In this document: in pieces, positions 8,159-18,379 of the stretch | Layout of the letters: the number at the start of each line of letters is the position of its first letter | How positions within the stretch are numbered: position 1 is the first letter of the stretch | Source of the DNA: Betaproteobacteria bacterium | GTDB lineage: Bacteria; Pseudomonadota; Gammaproteobacteria; Burkholderiales; UBA6910 | Reading direction: 5' to 3' | Assembly: GCA_016183615.1 (NCBI GenBank) | Contig: JACPEG010000030.1 | Span: 44,661 to 108,660, forward strand | DNA length: 64,000 nucleotides | Notes under the pieces: generated by a model | Told to the model about the DNA's origin: nothing | Seen by the model: the letters and a program-made list of their open reading frames with translations, nothing else | The model's database searches: none | Made by a program: the position numbers and the translations under genes

Positions 8159-8222
8159 GACGCGTCGCCGCACCGCACCGTCGGCTGCTTCCGGCGCACG
8201 GAAATTGGCTTAAAACCTACGA

Positions 8223-8286
8223 CCGGTGCGCAGGGCGCACCCTACGAGGGGTGGTGGAGATGCGTAGGGTGCGTCCCATGCACCGG
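8223..8286. repeat. REPIN-like unit 1 (family A)
   Basis: A 64-base unit made of two inverted halves. The left half is GGTGCGCAGGGCGCACCCTA and the right half, read on the other strand, is GGTGCATGGGACGCACCCTA, separated by about 20 bases including GGTGGTGGAGATG. Each half is itself an imperfect palindrome. Paired inverted REPs of this form are known as REPINs and are mobilised by RAYT transposases; a RAYT gene lies at 8404-8955. Confidence 0.75.
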
Positions 8287-8306
8287 TCGGAAGCACCGAA
8301 AAATGC

Positions 8307-8369
8307 TGGTGCGCAGGGCGCACCCTACGAGGGGTGGTGGAGATGCGTAGGGTGCGTCCCACGCACCGG
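8307..8369. repeat. REPIN-like unit 2 (family A)
   Basis: Nearly identical to the unit at 8223-8286 and in the same orientation, 20 bases downstream of it: GGTGCGCAGGGCGCACCCTA, the same central spacer, then the inverted half GCGTAGGGTGCGTCCCACGC. A further partial copy (GCGTCCCACGCATCG) follows at about 8380. Tandem placement suggests local amplification. Confidence 0.75.
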
Positions 8370-8403
8370 TCCGCTGGCTGCGTCCCACGCATCGCCCCGG
8401 TTG

Positions 8404-8955
8404 TCATTCCCCGAACGTCTTGCCGTCCTGGTTTTCCGCTCCGCCGCCGCCCCAATCAATCGGATAGACGCCGCGCACGACCAACCGGTGAAACGTGGAA
8501 TGGGGCCAGTCGGCGACCCTTGCGACGTGGCCGTGCTTCACCGGGTTCCAGTGCAGGTAATCCATGCAGCGCTGCAAATCCGCTTCGTCGCGCACCATGT
8601 GTTCCCAGTAGCGGCGCTGCCACACGCCCGATTCGCGGCGGGCATGCCGGGAATCGCTCAGATGGGTGCCGTTGGTCAGGCGTTCGCCCATGGCCTTGCT
8701 CACGCGCCGCTTGATGACGGCCCAGCGCGAGGCGTAATCCGAATCGCCGTCGGGCAGGGTCCAGATGCAATGCAGATGATCCGGGAGGAGCACCCAGGCG
8801 TCGATCCGGAACGGGTGGGATTGGCGGGTGCCTTCGATCGCGTCGCGAAGCGCATGGCGGACGGGTTCGTCAATGAGAATCGGCGCCCGGCCGTGGGTCA
8901 CCACGGTGAAGAAATAGGTACCGCCCGGGATGAAGGCGCGGCGATAGTTGGGCAA
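8404..8955 (-). CDS. REP-associated tyrosine transposase (RAYT)
   Basis: A 183-residue HUH-type single-strand DNA transposase of the IS200-like RAYT group. The metal-binding HUH motif is H60-L-H62 in LLPDHLHCIW, and the probable nucleophile is Y133 in MDYLHWNPVKHG, a segment highly typical of RAYTs. YFFTVVTHGR near residue 15 is the usual first strand. RAYTs nick REP palindromes and are thought to spread REP/REPIN sequences rather than themselves. In agreement, four REPIN-like units of one family flank the gene, two on each side (8223-8369 and 9022-9168). All key residues are present, so it may be active. Confidence 0.88.
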   Translation of the reverse strand: MPNYRRAFIPGGTYFFTVVTHGRAPILIDEPVRHALRDAIEGTRQSHPFRIDAWVLLPDHLHCIWTLPDGDSDYASRWAVIKRRVSKAMGERLTNGTHLSDSRHARRESGVWQRRYWEHMVRDEADLQRCMDYLHWNPVKHGHVARVADWPHSTFHRLVVRGVYPIDWGGGGAENQDGKTFGE

Positions 8956-9021
8956 ATGCGGCGTCCGGAAAAGATCTGCGGGGCGGTCGATTCACCTATC
9001 GTACATCGGACACGGCGGAAA

Positions 9022-9092
9022 TGGTGCGTGGGACGCACCCTACCCACCGTTCCGCGTTCGTGCGTAGTGCGTAGGGTGCGTCCCACGCACCA
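9022..9092. repeat. REPIN-like unit 3 (family A)
   Basis: GGTGCGTGGGACGCACCCTA on the left and its inverted counterpart GTAGGGTGCGTCCCACGCAC on the right, with a 30-base centre that differs from units 1 and 2. It lies 66 bases upstream of the RAYT start codon. The two palindromic halves are perfect complements of each other over about 20 bases, so a long hairpin can form. Confidence 0.75.
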
Positions 9093-9112
9093 AACGGAAG
9101 CGCCAGAAAATC

Positions 9113-9169
9113 CGGCGCGCAGGGCGCACCCTGCGAGGGGAATCGCGTAGGGTGCGTCCCACGCACCGG
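9113..9169. repeat. REPIN-like unit 4 (family A)
   Basis: Left half CGGCGCGCAGGGCGCACCCT, a short centre (GCGAGGGGAATC), and right half GCGTAGGGTGCGTCCCACGC. It belongs to the same family as the other units around the RAYT gene. Single half-units of this family also occur at about 9966-9982 (GGGTGCGTCCCACGCACCG) and 14480-14500 (GGTGCGCGGGGCGCACCCGA). Confidence 0.7.
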
Positions 9170-9196
9170 TTCGCTTCGTCCCGCGCCGTGGGCGCG

Positions 9197-9545
9197 CTAC
9201 TCCCAGCTCACCGTCGCCGACAGAATGTAGCCCGCGCCATAGACCGTCTTGATGAGGCGCGGGTCCTGGGGGTCGGCCTCGATCTTGCGCCGCAGGCGCG
9301 AGATGCACACATCGATGGTGCGGTCGGTGGGAGAGGTGTTGCGGAAATTGAGCAGGTAGTCGCGTGACAGCACCCGGTTGGGTGAGCGCAGCAGCGCCAG
9401 CAGGATCTGCGCCTCGGAGGCGCTGAGCGCCGCCTGGCGCCCGTCGGGGGCGGTGAGCTGATAGCCCTGGGCGTCGAAGCGCCATCCGGAGAAGCAGGCG
9501 ACGCGGCGCGCCGCCGCCGTTTCCGCTGACGCCGCGCCCGGGCTG
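9197..9545 (-). pseudogene. OmpR-family response regulator, DNA-binding domain only
   Basis: The minus strand reads a complete winged-helix effector domain of the OmpR/PhoB type: FSGWRFDAQGYQLTAPDGR, SASEAQILLALLRSPNRVLS, the recognition helix RTIDVCISRLRRKIE and the closing TVYGAGYILSATVSWE before TAG at 9197. The frame is open only to a stop at 9587-9589, and contains no usable start codon and no receiver domain. About 120 N-terminal residues are therefore missing. The break lies near 9530-9545, where the plus strand begins to read a YtkA-like protein. It is a remnant of a two-component system whose sensor is not in the window. Confidence 0.75.
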
Positions 9546-9554
9546 AAGGCGGAG

Positions 9555-9839
9555 GTGTCGTGCCGGCCCGCCGGCGAGCGCCTGGTCTATGATTGCCGGA
9601 TCCGGCTCAGCGAGGCGGGCAGCGGGAATCCCCTCAATGGCGCTTCGGTGTCGGTGGGCGCCGACATGCCCTCGATGCCCATGGCCCACAACGCACATCC
9701 CGTGGCCGCCAAGCCGGCAGGGGAACCGGGGTCGTATCGTGCCCGCCTGCGCCTGGAAATGCCCGGCGAGTGGGCGCTCCGGATTCGGGTGAGCGGACCG
9801 GTCCGCGACCAGTTGCGCCAGGTGCAGCGCTTCGAGTAG
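9555..9839 (+). pseudogene. YtkA/FixH-like protein, 5'-truncated
   Basis: Ninety-four codons from a GTG at 9555 read as a YtkA-like (FixH-related) immunoglobulin-fold domain: DCRIRLSEAGSGNPLNGASV, then the signature DMPSMPMAHN and GSYRARLRLEMPGEWALRI. Such proteins normally carry an N-terminal signal peptide or membrane anchor. Here the upstream frame (PGLKAEVSCRPAGERLVY) runs into the antisense of the regulator fragment with no signal peptide. I infer that the 5' end was lost in the same deletion that truncated the regulator. The domain could still be made from the GTG but would stay in the cytoplasm. Family members are linked to copper or cytochrome oxidase contexts. Confidence 0.6.
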
Positions 9840-9949
9840 GGGGGATTCATCCCCGACCTCCCCGCATCCCCGACCGGGGTCGCGAATGAATTCGCTCCTA
9901 CGCCGGGAGGTTGGCCATTGCGGGGGTCGCGAATGAATTCGCTCCTACG
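9838..9949. repeat. REP-like cluster B1 (three palindromes)
   Basis: Three short palindromes of family B: GGGGATTCATCCCC at 9841-9854, GTCGCGAATGAATTCGCTCC at 9879 onward (ending CTAC at 9901), and the same sequence again at 9926-9948. The complement reads GTAGGAGCGAATTCATTCGC. The element lies between the YtkA-like fragment and the 3' end of glnS, the usual intergenic location. Confidence 0.75.
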
Positions 9950-10004
9950 CCAAGGCCCGGGGCGCGGGTGCGTCCCACGCACCGATTCGGAAACACCGGG
10001 CGAA

Positions 10005-11876
<1,872 letters not shown>

Positions 11877-11974
11877 TCGGCAGGGTCCTGGATTCGGAAG
11901 GCATCGATGCGGGAGCCGGAATTTTCGCCTATTCGCGCGGGGGAAACAACCTTTGGACGCGGCGCGCACAGACC

Positions 11975-12064
11975 CGTAGGTTGGGCTCCGCTTGCGGAGC
12001 CCAACGCGTGGGTTGATCGCGGTGGTTGGTTGTTGGGCTTCGCACGGCGAAGCCCAACCTACCC
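11975..12064. repeat. REP-like inverted pair C1
   Basis: Two palindromes of a third family: GTAGGTTGGGCTCCGCTTGC (continuing GGAGCCCAAC) at 11976-12005 and GTTGGGCTTCGCACGGCGAA (continuing GCCCAACCTAC) at 12032-12062. They face each other as an inverted pair with a 26-base centre. The element lies between the divergent glnS and birA starts. A related pair occurs at 20738-20818. Confidence 0.75.
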
Positions 12065-12146
12065 GTACCGCAATGCCTGCCCCCTTTGCCCAAACGGGGA
12101 TGAACAAGGCTTTACATCCTCCCACCGCCTCCCTATCCTTGCCGCG

Positions 12147-13124
12147 ATGAATCGCTACACCCTTCCCGCCCTGCGCCTGCTCTCCGGCGGCGAATTCCGC
12201 TCCGGCGAGGAGATCGCCCGCCGGCTGGGCGTCACCCGGGCGAGCGTCTCCAACGCCCTCAAGGACCTGGGAGAGGCGGGCCTCAAGGTGTTCAAGGTGC
12301 GCGGCCGCGGCTATCGCCTGGCGGAGCCAGTGGCGTGGCTCGACCGGGACCAGGTGCTCTCGGCGCTCGGCCCCAAGGCGCGGCTGTTCGACCTCGCCGT
12401 TCTCGACGAAACCGAATCCACCAACACCCTGCTCATGGCGGAGGCCGGACACGGCGCAGCGAGCGGGCGGGTGATCGTCGCCGAAGCCCAGACCCACGGC
12501 CGCGGCCGCCTGGGGCGGCCCTGGCATTCCGGGCTCGGCGGCGCCCTCACGTTTTCGCTGCTGTGGCGCTTCGACCAGGGCGTGGGCTTCCTGTCGGGCC
12601 TGAGTCTGGCGGTGGGCGTGGCGCTGACCCGGGCGCTGGAGGCCCAGGGCGTCACCGGCGTCGCGCTGAAATGGCCCAACGACGTGCTGCATGACGGCAA
12701 GAAGCTCGCCGGCATCCTGATCGAGCTGCAGGCCGACATGCTGGGGCCCAGCGTCGCGGTGATCGGCGTCGGGCTCAACGTGAAGCTGGCGAAACCGGTG
12801 CGCAGCCGCATCGACCAGGCCGCCACCGATCTGAGCTCCGCCGGCGCGGGGCGGTGGGACCGCAACACGCTGCTGGCGGCGCTGCTCCTGGCGCTGGCGG
12901 AGGCGATGCAGGAATTTGCGGCGACCGGCTTCAACGGCTTCCGCAAGGAATGGGAGTCCCGCCACGCCTACCAGGGCAAGCGGGTGCGGCTGGAGCTTCC
13001 CGATGGGGGCAGCGTCGAGGGCGTGGTGAAGGGCGCGAGCGCCGAAGGCGCGCTGGTGCTGGCGGTGGGCGGGGCCGAGCGCAAGTTCCTGTCGGGGGAG
13101 ATCAGCCTGCGGGCGGCGCGATGA
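12147..13124 (+). CDS. birA: Biotin operon repressor / biotin-[acetyl-CoA-carboxylase] ligase
   Basis: A 325-residue bifunctional BirA. Residues 1-60 form the winged-helix DNA-binding domain (GEEIARRLGVTRASVSNALK). The ligase domain carries the biotinyl-AMP loop GRGRLGRPWHS near residue 120 and KWPNDV near 180, with KKLAGILIE following; the C-terminal SH3-like domain ends the protein. It activates biotin and attaches it to the acetyl-CoA carboxylase carrier protein, and with the N-terminal domain it can repress biotin genes. ATG at 12147. It overlaps coaX by ATGA, so the two are coupled. Confidence 0.93.
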   Translation: MNRYTLPALRLLSGGEFRSGEEIARRLGVTRASVSNALKDLGEAGLKVFKVRGRGYRLAEPVAWLDRDQVLSALGPKARLFDLAVLDETESTNTLLMAEAGHGAASGRVIVAEAQTHGRGRLGRPWHSGLGGALTFSLLWRFDQGVGFLSGLSLAVGVALTRALEAQGVTGVALKWPNDVLHDGKKLAGILIELQADMLGPSVAVIGVGLNVKLAKPVRSRIDQAATDLSSAGAGRWDRNTLLAALLLALAEAMQEFAATGFNGFRKEWESRHAYQGKRVRLELPDGGSVEGVVKGASAEGALVLAVGGAERKFLSGEISLRAAR

Positions 13125-13840
13125 ACATCCTCGCCATCGATTCGGGCAACACCCGCATCAAGTGGGGCCTGCACGACGGAAAATCCTGGGCGCGCCAGGG
13201 CGCCGTGGACCAGGGCGACCGGGCGGGTCTGCACAAGGAATGGCGGGAGATCGCGGCGCCGGCGCAGGTGGTGGTGGCCAACGTGGCCGGGGACAACGCC
13301 CGGGCGCTGATTTCGGACCTGGTTTCGCGCTGGAAGGGAAGCCCGGGGTGGATCCGCAGCCAGGCGGCCCAGTGCGGCGTGAAGAACGGCTACCGGCTGC
13401 CCGAGCAGCTGGGCTGCGACCGCTGGGCCGCGGCGATCGGCGCCTGGCATTTGCTCAGGCGCGGCTGCGTGGTGGTGAACGTGGGCACCGCCATGACCGT
13501 GGACGTGCTTTCGGAGGAGGGCGTGTTCCGGGGCGGGATCATCGTGCCGGGGGTGGCCCTCATGCAGCAGGCGCTGGTGGGCAACACCGCGGGCCTCAGG
13601 CAGCAGCCGGGCGCCTTCACGGCGTTTCCCGACAACACGGGTGACGCCATCGCGAGCGGCGCGGTGCAGGCCCTCGCCGGGGCGGTGGAGCGCATGGCGG
13701 TCGCGGGCAGCGTCACGCACTGCGTGCTCTCGGGGGGCGCGGCGGATGTGCTGGAGCCGCGGCTGCGGCTCGAGGTGACGCGGGTGGATCAACTGGTGCT
13801 GGAGGGGCTGGTGTGTATCGCGCTGGAGCGCAACCGGTAA
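13121..13840 (+). CDS. coaX: Type III pantothenate kinase
   Basis: A 239-residue kinase catalysing the first step of coenzyme A synthesis, phosphorylation of pantothenate. The nucleotide-binding start DSGNTRIKWGL, the substrate motif GCDRWAAAIGAW and the second phosphate motif VVNVGTAMTVDVL are all present. The ATG overlaps the birA stop by four bases and the downstream SPOR gene starts 28 bases before the coaX stop, so birA-coaX-SPOR form one operon, a typical betaproteobacterial arrangement. Confidence 0.93.
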   Translation: MNILAIDSGNTRIKWGLHDGKSWARQGAVDQGDRAGLHKEWREIAAPAQVVVANVAGDNARALISDLVSRWKGSPGWIRSQAAQCGVKNGYRLPEQLGCDRWAAAIGAWHLLRRGCVVVNVGTAMTVDVLSEEGVFRGGIIVPGVALMQQALVGNTAGLRQQPGAFTAFPDNTGDAIASGAVQALAGAVERMAVAGSVTHCVLSGGAADVLEPRLRLEVTRVDQLVLEGLVCIALERNR

Positions 13841-14472
13841 GGTGGCTGTTCTTCCTGCTGCTGTCCGCGAATGCGGCGTTCGCGTTGTTCCTTTATTTCG
13901 GGCCGTCCCAGGGGGGTGGCGAGACCCCGGTGCAGCAGCAGATCAGCCCGGAGAAAATCAAGGTGCTGGCGCAGGGACCCCAGGCGCCGGCAAAACCCGT
14001 GAGGGTGCCGGCGGCGTGCGTGGAGTGGGGGCCCTTCGCGGGCAACGAGATGACCCGGGCCGAGGCAGCGCTCGCGGCACTGGCGCTGGGGGAGCGGCTG
14101 AGCCAGAAGAGCGTGGAGCGGGCCGTGGGCTACTGGGTGTACGTGCCGCCCCTGAAGACCAGGCAGGACGCGGACAGGAAAATCGGCGAGCTGAAGGCGC
14201 GGAACGTGACCGATTATTTCCTGGTGCAGGACAGCCCGAAGTGGCGCAACGCCATTTCGCTGGGCATCTTCTCCACGCTGGAAGCAGCCGAGAACCGCCT
14301 CGCCGAGCTGAAGGAGAAGGGCGTCAAGTCCGCCATCGTCGGCGAGCGCGCCGATCTGGTGAAGCACGTCATGTTCGTGGTCCGCGAACCGGGCGAGGCG
14401 ATCACCGCGAAACTGGTGGAGCTGCAGAAGAAGTTCCCCGGCAGCGAGCTCGCGGCGGAGGGGTGTAACTGA
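13813..14472 (+). CDS. SPOR domain-containing membrane protein
   Basis: A 219-residue bitopic membrane protein. A short cytoplasmic start is followed by one transmembrane segment (WLFFLLLSANAAFALFLYFG, about residues 11-30), a proline-rich linker with VEWGPF, and a C-terminal SPOR-like region (GYWVYVPPLKTRQDADRKI ... ISLGIFSTLEAAENRL). SPOR domains bind denuded glycan strands at the septum. Here the protein is the third gene of the birA-coaX operon, and its exact role is unknown. The GTG start at 13813 is chosen because it places the membrane segment near the N-terminus; it overlaps coaX by 28 bases. Confidence 0.75.
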   Translation: MYRAGAQPVRWLFFLLLSANAAFALFLYFGPSQGGGETPVQQQISPEKIKVLAQGPQAPAKPVRVPAACVEWGPFAGNEMTRAEAALAALALGERLSQKSVERAVGYWVYVPPLKTRQDADRKIGELKARNVTDYFLVQDSPKWRNAISLGIFSTLEAAENRLAELKEKGVKSAIVGERADLVKHVMFVVREPGEAITAKLVELQKKFPGSELAAEGCN

Positions 14473-14477
14473 CGGCT

Positions 14478-14610
14478 CCGGTGCGCGGGGCGCACCCGAC
14501 CCACGGTGACCGCATCCGCGGCGGGAGCGAATTCATTCGCGAACCCGGTCGGGGAGATCGGGGATGAATCCCCTCCTACAAGACCCCCGTAGGAGCGAAT
14601 TTATTCGCGC
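14478..14610. repeat. REP-like cluster B2 (plus one A half-unit)
   Basis: A family A half-unit at 14480-14500 is followed by family B palindromes GCGGGAGCGAATTCATTCGC at 14521, GGGGATGAATCCCCTCCTAC at 14559 and GTAGGAGCGAATTTATTCGC at 14589. The whole gap between the SPOR gene and the 3' end of the FAD-linked dehydrogenase gene consists of these repeats. Confidence 0.75.
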
Positions 14611-14623
14611 CCCGCGCCCCGGT

Positions 14624-15997
14624 TCAACCCTCCGGAAACAGCTTCCCCGGATTCAAAATCCGCTTCGGATCGAACACGCCTTTGATCCGGCGCATCAGGT
14701 CCAGCGTCACCGGGTCGATCTCCTTCGCCACGAACGCGCGCTTCTCGGCCCCGATGCCGTGTTCCCCCGAGAGCGTGCCGTTGAGCCGGATTACCAGGTC
14801 GAACACCTCGTCGAGGCACTTCGCCGCCCGCTCCATTTCCCCCTCCTGATCTGGGTTCGCCAGCAGGTTGACGTGGATGTTGCCGTTGCCGGCGTGGCCG
14901 AAGTTCACGTTGGCGATGGCATGGCGGCCGGTGATCTCCGCCAGGCCCGCCAGCAGCTCCGGGATGCGGGTCACCGGCACCACGATGTCCTCGTTGATCT
15001 TCCTGGGGGCGATGTCCCGCAGCAGGGGCGAGAGCGCCTTGCGCGCGGCCCACAGCGCCCGGCTCTCCGCCACGGCCTTTGCTTCCAGCAGGCCCGCCTT
15101 GCGGCAGGCATCGAGAATCGCGGCGCCCGCCTGCTCGATGTCGGAAGGCGTGCCGTCCACCTCGATCATGAGCAGCGCCTCGGCGCCCGCCGGTACCATG
15201 TCCGCGTAGTGGGTGCGCAGCAATCCCAGCGCGCCGGCATCGAGAAATTCCAGGGCGCTGGGAATCAGGGGCTGGCCCATGATGGCGGAAATGGCGCCCG
15301 CGCAGCCGGCGGCGTCCCGGTACCAGGCCACGATGCCGGCGGTGCCGGCCGGAAGGGGCGTGAGCTTGAGCGTCGCCTCGACGATGACGGCGAGGGTGCC
15401 CTCGGAGCCGATGAGGAGCCGGGTGAGGTCGTAGCCCACCACGCCCTTGGTGGTGTAGCAGCCGGTCTTGATCAGCTCGCCGGTGCCGGTGACCGCCTTC
15501 AGGCCCAGCACGTGGTCCCGGGCGGTGCCGTACTTCACGGCGTGGGGCCCGCCGGCGCAGGTGGCGAGATTGCCGCCCACGCTGCAGTAGGCGGCGCTGG
15601 ATGGATCCGGCGGCCAGAACAGGCCGTCGCCGCGCACCGCGTCCTGCACCTCCTGGTTGAGCACGCCGGGCTCCACCACGATGGCGCGGTTGGCGGGATC
15701 GGCCGAGACGATGCGGGTCATGCGCTCCAGCGAAAGCACCAGGCCGCCGCGGTCGGGGATGCTGCCGCCGGCGGTGCCGGTGCCGCGGCCCCGGGCGGTG
15801 ACGGGCACGCCGTGATCGTGGCACAGGCGCACGATCGCCTGTACCTGCGCCGCGTCCGTCGCGAAAGCGACGGCCTCCGGCGACGAAATGCGCCGCGAGT
15901 TGTCATAGGAATAGGCGTAGCAGTCCACCGGGTCGGTGAACACCTGGTCCGGAGGAAGAAGGGACTGCAGCCGGTCGAGGAAAGCGGCGGAAAGCAT
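14624..15997 (-). CDS. FAD-linked oxidase (GlcD / D-lactate dehydrogenase type)
   Basis: A 457-residue flavoprotein. The FAD-binding type 4 domain is seen in VPVTARGRGTGTAGGSIPDR and GGNLATCAGGPHAVKYGTARD; the C-terminal FAD-oxidase domain includes NFGHAGNGNIHVNLL and SGEHGIGAEKRAFV, whose histidines belong to the active site of 2-hydroxyacid dehydrogenases. Length and motifs fit the glycolate oxidase GlcD subunit or D-lactate dehydrogenase. No glcE or glcF follows, so D-lactate or another 2-hydroxy acid is possible. ATG at 15997 is chosen because the frame continues upstream only through the antisense of the acetyltransferase gene. Confidence 0.85.
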   Translation of the reverse strand: MLSAAFLDRLQSLLPPDQVFTDPVDCYAYSYDNSRRISSPEAVAFATDAAQVQAIVRLCHDHGVPVTARGRGTGTAGGSIPDRGGLVLSLERMTRIVSADPANRAIVVEPGVLNQEVQDAVRGDGLFWPPDPSSAAYCSVGGNLATCAGGPHAVKYGTARDHVLGLKAVTGTGELIKTGCYTTKGVVGYDLTRLLIGSEGTLAVIVEATLKLTPLPAGTAGIVAWYRDAAGCAGAISAIMGQPLIPSALEFLDAGALGLLRTHYADMVPAGAEALLMIEVDGTPSDIEQAGAAILDACRKAGLLEAKAVAESRALWAARKALSPLLRDIAPRKINEDIVVPVTRIPELLAGLAEITGRHAIANVNFGHAGNGNIHVNLLANPDQEGEMERAAKCLDEVFDLVIRLNGTLSGEHGIGAEKRAFVAKEIDPVTLDLMRRIKGVFDPKRILNPGKLFPEG

Positions 15998-16036
15998 ATA
16001 ATCGAACGTAGATTTTATCCGAAAGCCGAAGCATCC

Positions 16037-16516
16037 ATGCCCGATATTCCCCTCGCAGTCACGCCCGTTGCCGCGTCGCCCGACATCGAAACGGTGCGCG
16101 AGCTGTTCCTGGAGTACCAGCGCTGGCTGGGTGTGGATCTGTGCTTCCAGGGCTTCGAGCAGGAACTCGCCGGGCTTCCCGGCGTCTATGCGCCGCCCGC
16201 GGGCCGGCTCTACCTGGCCCGCTGGAAGGGAGCGGTGGCCGGATGCATCGCGCTGCGCCCCCTCGATCGGGGCATCGGCGAAGTGAAGCGGCTCTACGTG
16301 CGGCCGGCCCACCGCGGCAAGCGCATCGGCGGCGCGCTGGTAGGGCAAATCGTCGCGGATGCGCGCGAGATCGGGTATCGGCGCCTGCGGCTCGACACGC
16401 TGCCGGGAATGGAGACAGCGCGCGCCGTGTACGCCGCCTTCGGCTTCCGGGAGATCGCGTCCTATTACGACAATCCCCTGCCGGGGGTGATCTACATGGA
16501 GCTCAGCCTGGGCTGA
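16037..16516 (+). CDS. GNAT-family N-acetyltransferase
   Basis: A 159-residue acetyltransferase. The acetyl-CoA-binding motif A is VKRLYVRPAHRGKRIGGALV (R/Q-x-x-G-x-G/A type), followed by a C-terminal GYRRLRLDTLPGMETARAVY and GFREIASYYDNPLPGVIYME, a pattern common in small GNATs that act on amino groups of small molecules. The substrate is unknown. Divergent from the dehydrogenase gene with only 39 bases between start codons. Confidence 0.8.
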   Translation: MPDIPLAVTPVAASPDIETVRELFLEYQRWLGVDLCFQGFEQELAGLPGVYAPPAGRLYLARWKGAVAGCIALRPLDRGIGEVKRLYVRPAHRGKRIGGALVGQIVADAREIGYRRLRLDTLPGMETARAVYAAFGFREIASYYDNPLPGVIYMELSLG

Positions 16517-16546
16517 ACGGGACCTGCCGCGTCCGCCGCGCTCCCG

Positions 16547-16657
16547 GCGGGAGCGAATTCATTCGCGACCCCATCGCCGGGACCTGTCGTCGGGGATGAA
16601 TCCCCTCCTGCATCCCCGTGGTGACGTTTTTCTTGTAGGAGCGAATTCATTCGCGAC
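16547..16657. repeat. REP-like cluster B3
   Basis: Three family B palindromes between the acetyltransferase and rfaE2: GGGAGCGAATTCATTCGCGA at about 16549, GGGGATGAATCCCCTCCTGC at about 16592 and GTAGGAGCGAATTCATTCGC at 16635. Two versions of the stem (CGAA/TTCG and GGGA/TCCC) alternate, as in the other family B clusters. Confidence 0.75.
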
Positions 16658-16674
16658 GCCGCGCGGACGGGATG

Positions 16675-17163
16675 TTACAGGCGCCGGATTTTCTCCAGGG
16701 TCGCGGTGGTGGAGCGCTCATGGACGAAGGGAATGGAATGAACCCGTCCGCCCCATCCCGTCACCTCACGGCTGCCCACGATGTCTTCCACCTTCCAGTC
16801 GCCGCCCTTCACCAGGACCTCCGGGCGGCAGGCGAGGATGAGCCCGAGCGGCGTGTCCTCGTCGAACCAGGTCACCAGGCTCACCGATTCCAGCGCCGCG
16901 AGCACCGCCATGCGGTCCGCAAGGGAATTCACGGGACGGCCATCGCCCTTGCCGAGGCGTTTTACCGAGGCATCGGTGTTGACGCCCACCATCAGGTTCG
17001 CCCCCAGCGCCCGCGCCTGGGCCAGGTAGGTGACGTGGCCCCGGTGCAGGATGTCGAAGCAGCCGTTGGTGAAGACCAGCGGGCGGGAGATCTGCGTCAG
17101 GCGCGCGGCGAGCTGCGAAGGCTCGCAGAGCTTGGATTCGAAGGCGGGGGCAGAGCGCGTCAA
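16675..17163 (-). CDS. rfaE2: D-glycero-beta-D-manno-heptose 1-phosphate adenylyltransferase
   Basis: A 162-residue nucleotidyltransferase matching the C-terminal half of E. coli HldE. The signature FTNGCFDILHRGHVTYLAQA holds the HxGH-type active site; GVNTDASVKRLGKG and ...GGDWKVEDIVG are also family features. It makes ADP-heptose for the lipopolysaccharide inner core. The best start is TTG at 17163, overlapping the TGA of dolP (TTGA); no ATG or GTG exists nearby, and translation coupling is likely. The kinase half (rfaE1) is not in the window. Confidence 0.88.
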   Translation of the reverse strand: MTRSAPAFESKLCEPSQLAARLTQISRPLVFTNGCFDILHRGHVTYLAQARALGANLMVGVNTDASVKRLGKGDGRPVNSLADRMAVLAALESVSLVTWFDEDTPLGLILACRPEVLVKGGDWKVEDIVGSREVTGWGGRVHSIPFVHERSTTATLEKIRRL

Positions 17164-17729
17164 TCCAGGTACTCGAACACCTTCACCACCTTCTGCACGC
17201 CGCCGGTGGTGCGGGCGATTTCCACCGCGTCGTCCGCCTCCTTGCGTTTCACCAGGCCCAGGAGATAGACCACGCCGTTCTCGCTGACCACCTTGACGTG
17301 CAGCGGATTGAACTTGTTGGCATCCACGAAGCGGGCCTTGACCTTGGCGGTGAGCAGCGCGTCGCCGGAGCGGGAAGTGTAGGAGCTGGGCGCGGCGATC
17401 GTGAGCTCGTTCACCACGTTGCGCACGTTCTCCACCGAGCGGGTGATCTTCTCCACATCGGACCTGATCTGCTCGGAAGGGGTTTCGCCGGTGAGCAGCA
17501 CGACGCGGTTGTAGCTCGTTGCGTTGACGTGGACCTGGTCGCGGAAGCGCTCGCTCACGCGGTTGCCGGTCTTGAGCTCGATGCCTTCGTCCTCGACATA
17601 GGTGCCGGTGGTGCGCCGGTCCTCGCTGGCGATCACGCCGGCGCCCACCCCTATCGCGATGGTTTCGGCGCATCCCTGGAGCAGCGTCACGGCGCAAGCC
17701 AGCGCGGCGATCATCAATGGTCTTTTCAT
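17160..17729 (-). CDS. dolP: BON-domain outer-membrane lipoprotein DolP
   Basis: A 189-residue lipoprotein with a signal peptide ending in the lipobox LLQGC and two BON domains (about residues 45-115 and 120-188; the second includes NGVVYLLGLVKRKEADDAVEIA). DolP (formerly YraP) is an outer-membrane lipoprotein that localises to division sites and supports envelope integrity in E. coli. Its place directly after the SIS-domain gene and yraN/lpoA mirrors the E. coli lpoA-yraN-diaA-dolP order, which supports the assignment. Confidence 0.88.
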   Translation of the reverse strand: MKRPLMIAALACAVTLLQGCAETIAIGVGAGVIASEDRRTTGTYVEDEGIELKTGNRVSERFRDQVHVNATSYNRVVLLTGETPSEQIRSDVEKITRSVENVRNVVNELTIAAPSSYTSRSGDALLTAKVKARFVDANKFNPLHVKVVSENGVVYLLGLVKRKEADDAVEIARTTGGVQKVVKVFEYLD

Positions 17730-18353
<624 letters not shown>

Positions 18354-18379
18354 TTACCCGAAAACCCCGCCTTCCCGTT

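Noticed and set aside
8223..8400. Possible CRISPR array
   Set aside because: The repeats are internally inverted, only two tandem copies occur with a 20-base gap, no cas genes are near, and a RAYT gene explains them.
8898..9698. Minus-strand 266-codon frame across repeats and the regulator fragment
   Set aside because: It reads through three REPIN-type units and out of frame across the winged-helix domain; the true coding frame there is the regulator remnant.
12000..12965. Minus-strand continuation of glnS upstream of 11876
   Set aside because: The frame stays open through the repeat pair and antisense to birA only by chance; GlnRS similarity begins at the ATG at 11876.
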